Counted from the first letter of the stretch, positions 38,585 to 48,135 are shown. The stretch: 64,000 nucleotides of DNA from Streptomyces sp. NBC_01197 (GCF_036010505.1 NZ_CP108569.1:7518001-7582000); one strand, 5' to 3'. The notes: generated by a model not told the origin, from the letters alone. Translations and numbers: made by a program.

Positions 38585-39466
38585 GTGATCAAGCCGACTG
38601 TAATTATTGCAAGTACTCAAGAACGGTCCGAAAGCGCCGAATCTGAGAATCTATTGCTTTTGGCTGCGCTGACCGAACGGGGCGTGAAAGCACGTGTCGA
38701 AGCATGGGATGCCCCGGAGCAGGTAGCCGGCTGGAGCACAGCGGATCTTGTGACGGTCCGGACCACCTGGGATTACACCTGGCGACGTGACGAGTTCCTG
38801 GCCTGGGCGAAACATGTGGACACTGTGACCGTGCTGCAGAACCCTCTCGCGGTGATGGAGTGGAATTCGCACAAGCGCTACCTGGTCGAGCTTGCCCGTG
38901 CCGGAGTACCGGTTGTGCCCACTACGCTCATTCCCGCCGGTGGCCCGCACGATCCGCTGGGTCCGGACCCCGTGGTGATGAAACCGGCAGTCGCGGCAGG
39001 CGGACGGGGGGCATACCTCGGCCCGGGACACGACCTTGACGGAACCCTGACGGACCTCCTTTCCCAGGGGGATGTGCTCATTCAACCGGTTGTGGAAAGC
39101 ATCGCCGCCGAGGGAGAGATATCACTCGTGAAAATCGGCGACACGTGGTCGCACGCGGTGCGGAAAATACCGGCGGCCGATGGCTTCCTCGTACAGGAAA
39201 GTCACGGAGGCCGGCTGGAAGGATACGAGGCCACCCCACGTGAGCTGGAAGTGGCCCAGAGTGCGTTGGCCTGCTCACCGGCACCCGTGCACGCGGCCCG
39301 CGTCGACCTGGTTCGCATTGCCGGTGAGCCTGTGGTGATGGAGCTCGAACTCATCGAACCGGACCTGTTTCTCCGGCGCTCTCCACGGGAGGCTGACCGC
39401 CTCGCGGACGCGCTGCTGCCGAATCTCCAGGAAATTGGACAGCGGCTGCCCCACCGGCCCCGCTGA
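38585..39466 (+). CDS. ATP-grasp superfamily ligase
   Basis: 293 residues from a GTG at 38585 (GGGAG upstream). ATP-grasp features: RTTWDYTWRRDEF, VVMKPAVAAGGRGAYLGPG (ATP-binding lysine and loop), LIQPVVESIAAEGEISLV and the Mg-binding VVMELELIEPDLFL. The pattern is like DcsG/RimK-type carboxylate-amine ligases, including the hydroxyurea/cycloserine-pathway type. The substrate is unknown and no pathway partners lie next to it. Its 3' end abuts a foreign MDR fragment, so it may itself have been transposed here. Confidence 0.8.
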   Translation: MIKPTVIIASTQERSESAESENLLLLAALTERGVKARVEAWDAPEQVAGWSTADLVTVRTTWDYTWRRDEFLAWAKHVDTVTVLQNPLAVMEWNSHKRYLVELARAGVPVVPTTLIPAGGPHDPLGPDPVVMKPAVAAGGRGAYLGPGHDLDGTLTDLLSQGDVLIQPVVESIAAEGEISLVKIGDTWSHAVRKIPAADGFLVQESHGGRLEGYEATPRELEVAQSALACSPAPVHAARVDLVRIAGEPVVMELELIEPDLFLRRSPREADRLADALLPNLQEIGQRLPHRPR

Positions 39467-39785
39467 CGTGGCCGGTACGACGACCTGTTCCGCGTAGGCG
39501 CCCCCGTGCGGACCGGTGAACAGCACGAGCACTACCACCCGTTGGCCCACTTCGAGTCGACCGTCGGCCCCGGGCCCGAGTTGGTCGATCACTCCGGCGG
39601 CGTCCATGCCCGGTACGAACGGAGGCCGTCGGCCGGGCATTCGCACCGCGTGCCCGCCCGTACGCAGCATGATGTCCGTGGGGCTCACCGCGGCCGCGTG
39701 CACCCGGACACGGACCTCACCAGGGCCTGCCTGAGGTTCGGGCAGATCCAGCATCCGCAGGACCTCCGGGCCCCCAAACTTGTGG
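39467..39785 (-). pseudogene. MDR/zinc-type alcohol dehydrogenase fragment
   Basis: Encodes the N-terminal GroES-like domain of a quinone-oxidoreductase-type MDR protein: KFGGPEVLRMLDLPEPQ, GEVRVRVHAAAVSPTDIMLR, FVPGMDAAGVI, VGQRVVVLVLF. The start codon side ends in unrelated sequence near 39785, and the 3' side runs into the ATP-grasp gene, so both ends are lost. Confidence 0.75.
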
Positions 39786-41162
39786 CGGCGGGCGCGGCGA
39801 TGGCCGGCATGTGCGCCGGCACCGGTGGCCTTGGGTGCATGCTCGCGGGCGGAGCGATCTGGGGCTCCGCGGGAATCATGGACTACTCAGTCTCGCACCG
39901 GTGCGATCTCTCGGTTTGGTGACAGTGGAGTGAGAGACAGCGGGCTTGAGGGTGTTGATGCTGGTCATGGGCTGTGTCAGGGCTGAGAGGTATCTGTCCT
40001 GGAGGTGAGAGATCCACGGGGCATCGCTGTCGTGGAGCGCTATCGCGTGCGGGGTGACGCTGCCTCAGTTTCGTGAGTTCTGATCCGTGCAGCGAGAGCA
40101 GGACCCGGCCCTGAAAGGAGCGGGTGGTGGTGCGAGTGGGGCTGTGCCGTCGCCCGGACGTCCGACAGGCTCGGGGTACCAGGTCCCGCGCGAGAGCCGC
40201 TCCCGCGCACGGCCCCGCTCTCGGACGCCGATCCCACCGTCACCGCGACCGCCGTGGTGGACATGCTCGGTGTAACCCGCAGCACCGCCCAGTACGCGCT
40301 GACCTGGCTCCGCGCGGAAGCTCCGGAGCTTTGCCGGTCCTGCGCGGACGTGGGCGGGTGCCAGGGGCCGGTGTCTCTGCCGGTCAAGGGGCCGTATTCA
40401 CCGTTCTGCTCCTGCACGGGGTGCGAGGCCGCCTCACCGGGCAGGCGGTTGCCCCTGTTCGGAACCGACTAAAGAGTCCGGGTCGCCGACATTCATGAGC
40501 CGGTCCAGCAGAGCCAGATCGGCCGGGGCCGGAACCACCGGACCGGTCCCCATCGAGGTCATTACGTTTCGAAATCTGTTAGTCACCGTGAGTGGCCACC
40601 GGTGGTTGTTTACCCAGATCATGGAGAACTTGATGGTTTCGCGTGCACACGCGAAAGGGCCTCGCGGCGGAAGCTCGCGCGCCATGCGTGTCGGAGCGCC
40701 GTCGACGTATGAGAAGGCGGCCGTCCGCTTCGTGTCCGCAATGCCCGCTGGTCGTTGCTGTGGATGGAAGTGTCCATCGCAGAGAGTAGTCAGCAGCTTT
40801 GCTGCCTGAGAGGTACGGAGGGAGGTGCGTGACCATGTTGCTTCCGGTGATGACCGGCTGGTGGAAGTGGTAGCACAGCACGCATGTGGTGGCTGTCCGT
40901 CGCCGTGGCCGCGGACAGTCACCAACACAACCTGGAGGGCTGAAGTGCTGGCGCGGGCCGGTTCGGTGGCCCGGAGAACGCCTCGGAACAGTGAGTTCAG
41001 GCGGCCCAAGCGGCTCTGGCAAGGTGTTCGCTGTGTGCGTGAAGTAGTCCTGACACTTCCTTCTGCTGCTGCCGACCGACAGGTTCGTCATCGGGGCCCG
41101 GGGACACGCCTCGGACTGGCACAGCCTGTCCGAGGCGTGTCGCGTACGGGTCTGACGGTGGT
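39786..41162. other. Remnant region without a complete gene
   Basis: About 1.4 kb. On the + strand, 39780-39922 encodes an Ala/Gly-rich stretch (AAMAGMCAGTGGLGCMLAGG) like linkers of polymorphic-toxin or Rhs proteins. At 40225-40475 a short HTH-like piece (VVDMLGVTRSTAQYALTWLR) followed by a Cys-rich tail is seen. Neither is a complete gene. Nothing is recognised in 40480-41162. Confidence 0.45.
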
Positions 41163-41410
41163 TCACTGCGACTCGAGCCACCGTTTGAAGTACGAGGCGC
41201 TGCTGAAGAGGGAAGGCTTGTCGCACCCGGGACCGCCGCCGGAGGTGATGCCGACGACGACGCCGCCCAGGACTGCGGGGCCGCCCGCGTCGCCGTTACA
41301 GACAGCCTTCTCGCCGTTGGCCGGGCCTGCGCAGAACCTGCCCGTGGTGTCGAAGGGAGCGCCGGGCTCGCTGTAGACGCCGGCGCAGGAGTCCCGGCTC
41401 AGAACTGGCA
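41163..41410 (-). pseudogene. 3' fragment of a trypsin-like serine protease
   Basis: Encodes DSCAGVYSEPGAPFDTTGRF, CAGPANGEKAVCNGDAGGPA and GITSGGGPGCDKPSLFSSAS, the C-terminal barrel of an S1 protease. The catalytic GDSGGP motif reads GDAGGP, so the nucleophile serine is alanine. The histidine and aspartate halves are missing, replaced by transposase sequence. Confidence 0.75.
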
Positions 41411-41803
41411 GTTGCGCAGGCCTGAAGCTGCTGGGGCACGTAGGCGGCGAGCTTGCGGATGGACCAGTGGGTGAAGGGCTGCCCGAGCGTGGTCGGGCGG
41501 GTGGTGGCCGTCTGAACGACGAAGTCCTCGTCGTCAGGACTGAGTAGGCGGGGACGGCCTCCCGCCCACCGAGGGTCCAGAGCGGCCAGGCCGATCTCGT
41601 TGAACCGGTGGATGACATCGCGCACCGTGCCCTCATCGGCCTGGACCCTGGGCGATCACCGGGACCCGGTTTCCACCGGCCGAGGCCGGTAGCATCATCG
41701 CCCGCCGGTAGCGGACGGTGTTCGTACTGCCCCGCCGCACGATCCGCTGTAACTGCTGGCCCTCCTGGTCTGTGAGCCTACGGACCCTGACCGGCTCTGC
41801 CAT
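41411..41803 (-). pseudogene. 5' fragment of an IS630 transposase
   Basis: Starts MAEPVRVRRLTDQEGQQLQR at 41803. It shifts frame near 41650, where about two bases are missing, and continues ADEGTVRDVIHRFNEIGL to THWSIRKLAAYV before joining the protease fragment. No catalytic domain is left. Confidence 0.8.
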
Positions 41804-41893
41804 CGCACCCCTCCGAGCTTTACGTCTCAGGACATCCAACCGGCCAAGGGCTCGCCAGCGCCAACCGGGTGGACCTATGCGGTCAGAGCGCTA

Positions 41894-43046
41894 GTGTCCT
41901 GCGCCTGAGATCCGTCGTTAGTTTGTGTATGAGTGCCTCTGGGGCTGTGCCGGTGCCACGTCGTGGCCCGAAGTTGGAACCGTTGTTGTTGTCCGCCGAT
42001 GAGCGTGTGGTGTTGGAGCGTTGGGCCCGGCGGGCGTCGTCTGCCCAGGCGGTGGCCCTGCGGGCCCGCATCGTGCTGGCATGTGTCGGCGCCGATGTTC
42101 CGCCGATTGTCGTGGTGGCACGGGAGTTACGGATCGCGGCGGACACGGTCCGCAAGTGGCGTCGCCGGTTTCTGGCCGGCCGGCTGGACGGGTTGGTGGA
42201 CGAGCCGCGGCCGGGCCGGCCGCCGAGCATCAGTGTCGATCAGGTAGAGGCAGTCGTGGTCAGCACGTTGGAGGAGATCCCGAAGAATGCCACTCACTGG
42301 TCGCGTGCCTCGATGGCCGACTGCAGTGGGCTGTCGAAGTCGACCGTGGGCCGGATCTGGCGGAAGTTCCAGCTCAAGCCGCACCTGAGCGACACTTTCA
42401 AGCTCTCGACGGATCCGTTGTTCGTGGAGAAGGTCTACGACGTGGTGGGGCTGTACTTCAACCCGCCCGAGGGCGCGGTGGTGCTTTCGGTGGACGAGAA
42501 GTCCCAGATTCAGGCCCTGGACCGCTCTCAGCCGGTGCTGCCGATGATGCCGGGCATGCCCGAGCGCCGCACCCATGACTATGTTCGCAACGGCCTGACC
42601 ACCTTGTTCGCGGCTTTCGACGTCGCCACCGGTGAAGTCATCACCAGCCTTCATCGTCGGCACCGGGCAGCGGAGTTCAAGAAGTTCCTCGTCAAGATCG
42701 AGAAAGAGGTCCCCGGGCACCTCCAGGTCCACCTCATCGTGGACAACTACGGCACCCACAAGACACCGGCGATCAGGGCATGGCTGGCCAAACACCCCCG
42801 GTTCCACCTGCACTTCACGCCCACCGGCTCCTCCTGGATCAACCAGGTGGAGCGGTGGTTCGGCTTCCTCGCAGACCAGAAGATCCGTCGTGGCGCCCAC
42901 AAAAGCGTGCGCTCGCTGGAGGCGGACATCCGTGCATGGGTCAAGCAGTGGAACGAAAGCCCGACCCCGTTCACCTGGACCAAAACAGCCGAAGAGATCC
43001 TCGACTCGCTCGCCCGCTTCTGCCAACGGATCTCTGGCGCAGGACA
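41894..43046 (+). mobile_element. IS630-family insertion sequence (about 1.15 kb)
   Basis: Ends are TGTCCTGCGCC (left) and its complement GGCGCAGGACA (right), each next to TA. The left end has one more G (GTGTCC...). The matching C is missing at the right end, so the usual ...GGACAC-TAG stop is lost. Confidence 0.88.
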
Positions 43047-43275
43047 TAGTGCGGTTGCGGTGCGGTGTTCCTCATCGGCGAGACGGGCGGCCATCGGCCG
43101 GTGCCACGCGCTGATGGCTGTACGACCCCTGCGGTGCGGGGGGGGGCGATGTCACGGGTCGGCCCAAGGGGCTGGCCCGGCTCAGGCTTGGCCGGTCTCG
43201 AAGCGGCTGATCTTGCCGCCGGTGACGGTGAAGGTCCATCGCGTGCGCATGCTGCCCCAGGTGGAGTTGGTGTAG
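41929..43275 (+). CDS. IS630 transposase, read through past the IS end
   Basis: 448 residues from the ATG at 41929. HTH: VARELRIAADTVRKWRRRFL. DDE triad: VLSVDEKSQIQ, LIVDNYGTHK, SSWINQVERWFGF. The natural end is ARFCQRISGAGH. Because one base is missing at the right IS end, translation continues for about 76 foreign residues to 43275, overlapping the convergent NTF2-like gene by 94 bases. The catalytic part looks intact, so the element may still be active. Confidence 0.9.
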   Translation: MSASGAVPVPRRGPKLEPLLLSADERVVLERWARRASSAQAVALRARIVLACVGADVPPIVVVARELRIAADTVRKWRRRFLAGRLDGLVDEPRPGRPPSISVDQVEAVVVSTLEEIPKNATHWSRASMADCSGLSKSTVGRIWRKFQLKPHLSDTFKLSTDPLFVEKVYDVVGLYFNPPEGAVVLSVDEKSQIQALDRSQPVLPMMPGMPERRTHDYVRNGLTTLFAAFDVATGEVITSLHRRHRAAEFKKFLVKIEKEVPGHLQVHLIVDNYGTHKTPAIRAWLAKHPRFHLHFTPTGSSWINQVERWFGFLADQKIRRGAHKSVRSLEADIRAWVKQWNESPTPFTWTKTAEEILDSLARFCQRISGAGHSAVAVRCSSSARRAAIGRCHALMAVRPLRCGGGRCHGSAQGAGPAQAWPVSKRLILPPVTVKVHRVRMLPQVELV

Positions 43276-43496
43276 ACGGCGGTGAGGGTGCGTCCGTCGG
43301 AGGAGGCGCTCTCGACGTCCATGCGGCCGTTCGAGGTGAAGATCTCCTTCTCCGTCCACAAGGACAGTTCGCGGTCGGTGCCGTCGTCGGACATGGTGGC
43401 GTCCGGGGTGAGGGCGGCGAAGAAGGCGTCGCGGTCGCCGGTGTTGAGGGCGTCGACGAACGCGGCCACGGCGGGATCGGTGAGCTGGGCGGTCAT
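43182..43496 (-). CDS. SnoaL/NTF2-like protein
   Basis: 104 residues from the ATG at 43496 (GGAGGGACC upstream). The pattern DPAVAAFVDALNTGDRDAFF, LTPDATMSDDG, then WTFTVTGGKISRFETGQA fits the small alpha+beta barrel NTF2-like superfamily (SnoaL, DUF4440). It could be a small isomerase/hydratase or a binding protein; no catalytic residues can be named. It lies 85 bases downstream of an SDR gene on the same strand, probably as an operon. Confidence 0.78.
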   Translation of the reverse strand: MTAQLTDPAVAAFVDALNTGDRDAFFAALTPDATMSDDGTDRELSLWTEKEIFTSNGRMDVESASSDGRTLTAVYTNSTWGSMRTRWTFTVTGGKISRFETGQA

Positions 43497-43581
43497 GGGT
43501 CCCTCCGGGGGTCGGTGCGGGAGAAGGACGACCGGCCCGGCAGGCGGCGGATGATCGCGTCGCCCGTCGGGCCGGCGTCGG

Positions 43582-44346
43582 TCAGCGGGTGGTGTAGCCG
43601 CCGTTGAGGAAGAGGGTCTGGCCATTGGCCCACCAGCCGTCGGTTAGCAGGTGCCGGATCCACGGCACGATGTTCTCGATCTTGGTGAGGTCGCCGTTCA
43701 TCGCGGACGACTTGTGGTAAGCGACGGAGTCGTCATCCTCCGCCGGGTAGAAGAAGGGGGTGTCCATCGGTCCCGGGGCGATGGTGTTGACCGAGATGTT
43801 CCGGCCGAACAGCTCCTTCGACAGGGCCCGGGTGAAGTGCTCGACCGGGGCCTTGCTGCCCGCGTACGACGAGTACAGGCCTGTGTAGGCGGCCAGCAGT
43901 GAGGTGACGATCGTGATGATTTTCCCGCCGTCCTCGATCCGGCGGGCGGCCTCTCGCATCACGAAGAACGCGGCCTTGGAGTTGACCGCGAACATGCGGT
44001 CGTACTCCTCCTCCGTGATCTCGGTGAGCGGCTTCTTCAGGACCATGCCGGCGGTGTTGATGCTGTAGTCGAGCCGGCCGAACCGGTTCACGACCTCATC
44101 GAAGACCCGCTCGACCTCGGAGACCTGGGTCAGGTCGGCCTGGACTGCGAACGCCTCGCCCGGCCCCTTGTTGATCTGCGCGACGACATCCTCGGCTTTG
44201 GCCCGAGAGGAGTCGCTGTTGTAGTGCACCGCGACCAGAGCGCCCTCCGCGCCCAGCGTGGTGCTGATCAGCCCGCCGAGGTTGCGGGATGCGCCGCCGA
44301 CGAAGGCGACCTTGCCGTTGAGCGTCTTGTCCGGGGTGTTGACCAT
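43582..44346 (-). CDS. SDR oxidoreductase
   Basis: 254 residues from the ATG at 44346. It shows GGASRNLGGL in place of the usual TGxxxGIG, NTAGMV, the catalytic YAGSK and IAPGPMDTPFF. The atypical cofactor loop is seen in a subgroup of FabG-like/enoyl-reductase-like SDRs. The neighbours (NTF2-like downstream, AraC regulator transcribed in the same direction upstream) suggest a small inducible detoxification or catabolic unit. Substrate unknown. Confidence 0.85.
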   Translation of the reverse strand: MVNTPDKTLNGKVAFVGGASRNLGGLISTTLGAEGALVAVHYNSDSSRAKAEDVVAQINKGPGEAFAVQADLTQVSEVERVFDEVVNRFGRLDYSINTAGMVLKKPLTEITEEEYDRMFAVNSKAAFFVMREAARRIEDGGKIITIVTSLLAAYTGLYSSYAGSKAPVEHFTRALSKELFGRNISVNTIAPGPMDTPFFYPAEDDDSVAYHKSSAMNGDLTKIENIVPWIRHLLTDGWWANGQTLFLNGGYTTR

Positions 44347-44503
44347 GACGGCCCTCCTGCGGCGTTCCGAATGGGGACGGGGCACGCCCTGGCGGACACC
44401 GAAGGCATGCCATGTCCCACAGACTCACACCGGAAGGGGTGGCGCATCTTGAACGATCCGATCACCGGTGGAACAAACCGCCCCTTGACCTCCCGCGGGA
44501 TCG

Positions 44504-45379
44504 TCAGAGCCCGTCGTTGCCGTCCCGCAGCACCTGCGGGGTGGTGCCCTCATGGCGCCGCATCATCCGCGTCAGGTGGCTCTGATCGGCGAATCCCGCC
44601 TCCGCCGCGATTTCTGCGATCGGCCTGCTGGACCGTGTCAGCTCACGCCGCGCGTGCTCCAGGCGTCGCTGCATCACGTACTGGTGGGGGGACTGTCCGG
44701 TCGACACCTTGAAGACCCGCGCGAAGTGGGACTCGCTCACACCCGCCACGGCTGCCAGTTCCGCCAATGTGACCTTCTGGGAGAGGTTGGCGTGGATGAA
44801 GTCCACGACCTCGGCCAGACGGCGCGGTGACAGCCCACCCGCACGGACCGGCGCTGTACCGCCTTCACCTGCGACGCGCAGCACCACTGCCGCGGCGGCC
44901 TGGACCAGCGACTGTGCATACAGCGCGTCCACCGGGCCGGGGCCTGCATACTCCGCCACCAGCCGCTCCACCAGCATCTTCAGCAGCGGATCGGTGAAAT
45001 GGAACCGCGGGACGAGCTCGACCGGACCTCTGGCCCCGCCTTCGGCTGCCAGCTTCTCCAGCCACACCGGATCGATCCCTAGCAGCAGCAGCTCAACCTC
45101 GTCCTGCCATCGAGGCCGCGACGCCCACCCAGCCGGATTGACCAGCGCCTCTCCGGTATGGAACCGCTCCCGGCGAGCCGCCCCGTCTGCCGACCAGCGC
45201 AGATTAGCCGACCGGCCGGTATAGACCACGAGTACGTGCACCGGCGGGCCCACCGGCAACGGTGCGACGTCCGAGACCCCTGCAGCGGGCTCTATCGCCC
45301 GCTCCGCCACCGCGTGGCCGAGATCGGCGCCACTGGTGGACAGACATCGCAGATGGGGCTTGATATGCGAAACGCTCAC
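44504..45379 (-). CDS. AraC-family regulator
   Basis: About 291 residues from a GTG at 45379 (or 45382); the longer frame upstream is low-complexity. The N-terminal half is an AraC_binding-like cupin region (VLVVYTGRSANLRWSADGAA). The C-terminal double HTH is complete: VTLAELAAVAGVSESHFARV and IAEIAAEAGFADQSHLTRMM. It probably regulates the SDR/NTF2-like genes 157 bases downstream. Confidence 0.88.
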   Translation of the reverse strand: MSVSHIKPHLRCLSTSGADLGHAVAERAIEPAAGVSDVAPLPVGPPVHVLVVYTGRSANLRWSADGAARRERFHTGEALVNPAGWASRPRWQDEVELLLLGIDPVWLEKLAAEGGARGPVELVPRFHFTDPLLKMLVERLVAEYAGPGPVDALYAQSLVQAAAAVVLRVAGEGGTAPVRAGGLSPRRLAEVVDFIHANLSQKVTLAELAAVAGVSESHFARVFKVSTGQSPHQYVMQRRLEHARRELTRSSRPIAEIAAEAGFADQSHLTRMMRRHEGTTPQVLRDGNDGL

Positions 45380-45620
45380 CACACCAGTATGAGGCTTCAG
45401 GTTGCGACGGCCTGATACGAGGGGGGAGACGGCGGGGCCGGAGGTACTGAGAACCGGGGGCACATCAGGGAGTTCAATCCCAAGTTTCAACGAGTGTTGG
45501 CGGCGTTGCTTTCTCCGACGGGGACTGACCGCCAGGCGGAAGCCGCTTTTCCCGTGGGCCGGCCGCGTCTTGATCATATTTCGGCCCCTTTGGCTGAAAA
45601 GCGCTGGTCGCCGGGCGGGT

Positions 45621-46358
45621 TCAGATCATGGTGAGGTCGCGTTCGATCGCCGCCATGGCTACCGACAGGGCGCCGATCCAGGTGGGCAACTGCTCACGGT
45701 CGAACCTCGCGGTCGGCAGAGCGAGGGAAAGTGCTGCCGGGGTGCCCGACGGATCGCGAACGACCACTCCGAGCGCGGTGAGTCCGGTCTCGGTGAGCTG
45801 GTCGTTGATCGCGAATCCGCGCTTGCGGACCAAGCCGAGCTCGCGGCGAAGCTTGGGCAGGTCAACGCCGTCGACACTGTCATACAACGCAGTCAGCTCA
45901 TCGGCGGGAAACGTCGCCAGGATCGCCTTGCCGCCCGATGCGAGGTGAGCAGGCAGGGAGCGGCCGGCCCGGTCCCCGACTCTCAGGATTTGTTCGCATT
46001 CGACCGTGGCGATGAAACGGACCTCGGGTCCGGCCATCACCATCAGGTTTGTCGACTCCTGCACCCGATCCACCAGTTGGTGCATATGGGGCAGGGCCGT
46101 CTGCCGCAGGAGGGCGACTGGAGCCTCCGACACCGCGCTGGGGTGCAGCGCCTTTCCCGCTCGGTAGAGCCGGTCCGGTCCCTGCTCCGCGAAGTCCCGG
46201 TAGACCAGCATCGCCAGCAGGCGGTGCGCTGTGGACGCCGAGACCCCCAGGCGTTCGGCCGCGTCCGTCACTCGCAGCGGCCCCTCCTGCTGGAGCAGGG
46301 ACGCCAGATGCAGAGCGTGGTCGACCGACTCGATGGCGTAGGCGGGTTTGTTCTTCAT
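45621..46358 (-). CDS. IclR-family regulator
   Basis: 245 residues from the ATG at 46358. N-terminal winged HTH (LRVTDAAERLGVSASTAHRL) and C-terminal effector domain (LPAHLASGGKAILATF, ALGVVVRDPSGTPAALSLAL). IclR proteins usually control an adjacent catabolic operon; here none is next to it, since the upstream side holds a helicase-domain fragment. It may be a stray regulator left by rearrangement. Confidence 0.88.
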   Translation of the reverse strand: MKNKPAYAIESVDHALHLASLLQQEGPLRVTDAAERLGVSASTAHRLLAMLVYRDFAEQGPDRLYRAGKALHPSAVSEAPVALLRQTALPHMHQLVDRVQESTNLMVMAGPEVRFIATVECEQILRVGDRAGRSLPAHLASGGKAILATFPADELTALYDSVDGVDLPKLRRELGLVRKRGFAINDQLTETGLTALGVVVRDPSGTPAALSLALPTARFDREQLPTWIGALSVAMAAIERDLTMI

Positions 46359-46430
46359 AGCAGAAAAACCTATCCCACTATGAGGAAATGTCGGCAGTCT
46401 CCCTGCCATGACGCAGACCACATACCCGGC

Positions 46431-46937
46431 GGCACGCGGGACCGCGTCCCTCGTGACCGCTCTGTGCTGGGTGACACCTGGCTGGACCACCAGATCACCT
46501 GCCAACCTGAGCTGCACCCCCAGCAGGTCAGCCTCCTGGCCCAGCTCACCGCCCAACACCCCCACGCTCACCCGCACGCGATGCTGCTCCATCCTCCTTC
46601 CGGCCCCCGTATGTACGCCTTCCACCGAGGCCTACGAGCCGCCCGGCAATTCCACCAGCGCGAAGGGGAGCTCCACGTCCCCCTCGCTCACCGCGAGGAC
46701 CTCCAGGGAGACGAAGTGCTCCTGGGCCGCTGGATCAAGAAATGCCGCACACAGACAGCCAGGTTGACCGCATCGCAGATCGCCGCCGTGACCGCCCTCG
46801 GTATCCAGCCGGACCCGCTCTTCCAGCCTCCCCCGCCCACCTCGACCGACCAGCCCACGGACGACACCTGGTGGGCATCACCGGAAGACCGCATGGCTAC
46901 ACCAGGCGTCGTGGGATGGCCGCAGCCCCGCTCCTGA
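46431..46937 (+). pseudogene. Helicase-associated (HA) domain fragment
   Basis: The frame encodes YAFHRGLRAARQFHQREGEL, LAHREDLQGDEVLLGRWIKK and LTASQIAAVTALGIQPDPL. This is the last HA repeat of large helicase-like proteins common on Streptomyces linear replicons. There is no start and no helicase core, so it is a 3' remnant. It overlaps the convergent gene at 46897 by 41 bases. Confidence 0.65.
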
Positions 46938-47952
46938 CCTCAGCCCTGATCCAGCACAGTTCATCCGCGTCAAGGTCCCACCACCACGCTGCGATCACGG
47001 ACGCGTCCACCAGACGACGGAGCGCAGCCTCCATGGCGACGGGATCGAGCCCGCACCCGCGGTGAAGCTGCCCAGAATCGATTCGTCCGGCGCGCCCTGC
47101 GGGGGAGCGGTGAGCCGCCAGAGCCAGAGCAACCAGTCGTTCTGAGACCGGCAAAGTGCGCACCGCGGGTACCGTCGCGACCCGTAGCGCCCAGTCGCAG
47201 GCCCGCAGCCGCTCGGACCGCGCCGGCTCCGGGAACAGCAGGGTGACGTCCAGCAGTTGTGCGGTGATCGCGGCACCCCGCCAGGGCCCCTCGAGCTCCA
47301 GCCAGCCCACCTCCCGCAGCTCCTCCGCCAGGGCGGGCGGGCGGCTCATCCGCATGCTGCGAAGAAGACCGCCGGGGAGACGGACGAGTCCGGTACGGCC
47401 GGATCTCAGCGCGCCCTGCACAGCGAGCAGGCGCGCTTGTGGCGTGACGGTCTCAGGGAGAGCGGCGGCCAGGTAGGACAGCATGTTTCCCACCAGCGCC
47501 CACGCCTGCTCATGGGGCCCTGGCTGGCCGCCCGGGCCGGCGGGCCTGGCCGGTGCGGGCGGCTCGGCCTTCGGGCCCGGGTCGGTCTCGGGGACGATGG
47601 CGGCGTGCTGGGTGGCGGCGGCACAGGCGGTGCAGGTGTCTGCCAGGCGCCAAGTGCGGCCGCTGTGTTCGCGGGCGAGGACCAGAATGACGGGGCCGGA
47701 GCAGCCGCGGTGGCGGGGGTGCCAGCGGCAGCCCCGCTCGTGGCACTGACAGGTCCGCAGATACGGCGCGAGCGCATCACGCCGCGCGTGACGGGCGAGG
47801 TGCGCCAGGACTGCGGCGCGCGCCGAGGGCAGGGTGAACGATCCACCGTCCGGTGTGCACTGGGGGCAGACGAGTACGCAGTCGCCCTGGTGCGGACGCA
47901 GTTCCACGGTCCAGGTGCGGCACCGCAGGGGTTCGGGGGTGCGGGGCCTCAT
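46897..47952 (-). CDS. Hypothetical linear-replicon protein with Cys/His motifs
   Basis: 351 residues, unrecognised. The N-terminal third has zinc-ligand-like clusters (VCPQCTPDGG, CQCHERGCRWHPRHRGC, CTACAAATQH). The C-terminal half is helical, with winged-helix-like spacing (LPVSERLVALALAAHRSPAG, AALRRLVDASVIAAWWWD). It may be a DNA-binding plasmid protein. It diverges from the XRE gene at 48136 across a region with three operator-like repeats. Confidence 0.75.
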   Translation of the reverse strand: MRPRTPEPLRCRTWTVELRPHQGDCVLVCPQCTPDGGSFTLPSARAAVLAHLARHARRDALAPYLRTCQCHERGCRWHPRHRGCSGPVILVLAREHSGRTWRLADTCTACAAATQHAAIVPETDPGPKAEPPAPARPAGPGGQPGPHEQAWALVGNMLSYLAAALPETVTPQARLLAVQGALRSGRTGLVRLPGGLLRSMRMSRPPALAEELREVGWLELEGPWRGAAITAQLLDVTLLFPEPARSERLRACDWALRVATVPAVRTLPVSERLVALALAAHRSPAGRAGRIDSGQLHRGCGLDPVAMEAALRRLVDASVIAAWWWDLDADELCWIRAEVRSGAAAIPRRLV

Positions 47953-48039
47953 CGGGCGGGACCTTTCTCTGTGTTCCGCATCGCTGCGCGTGTGCTCCCG
48001 CCGTGCGGCGCGGGAGTGGGGGACGGGCCCGCACCTTAG

Positions 48040-48120
48040 TGCAGACCTCTGCCCTGCGCACCTCGGCCCTCACCTGCACAAATAGGGCAGAGGTCTGCAC
48101 TGACAGGGCAGGTGTCTGCA
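48040..48120. promoter_or_regulatory. Three-copy operator-like repeat
   Basis: TGCAGACCTCTGCCCT at 48040-48055 is the perfect inverse of AGGGCAGAGGTCTGCA at 48084-48099. A near copy, AGGGCAGGTGTCTGCA, lies at 48105-48120, exactly 21 bases (two helical turns) further. It sits between divergent genes, one of which encodes an XRE repressor-like protein, so an autoregulatory operator is likely. Confidence 0.75.
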
Positions 48121-48135
48121 CCGTCGGATGGTGGA

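Noticed and set aside
45402..46430. 5' part of a long + strand frame leading to the HA-domain fragment
   Set aside because: It lies opposite the IclR gene and has shadow composition; only the part after about 46431 resembles a protein family.
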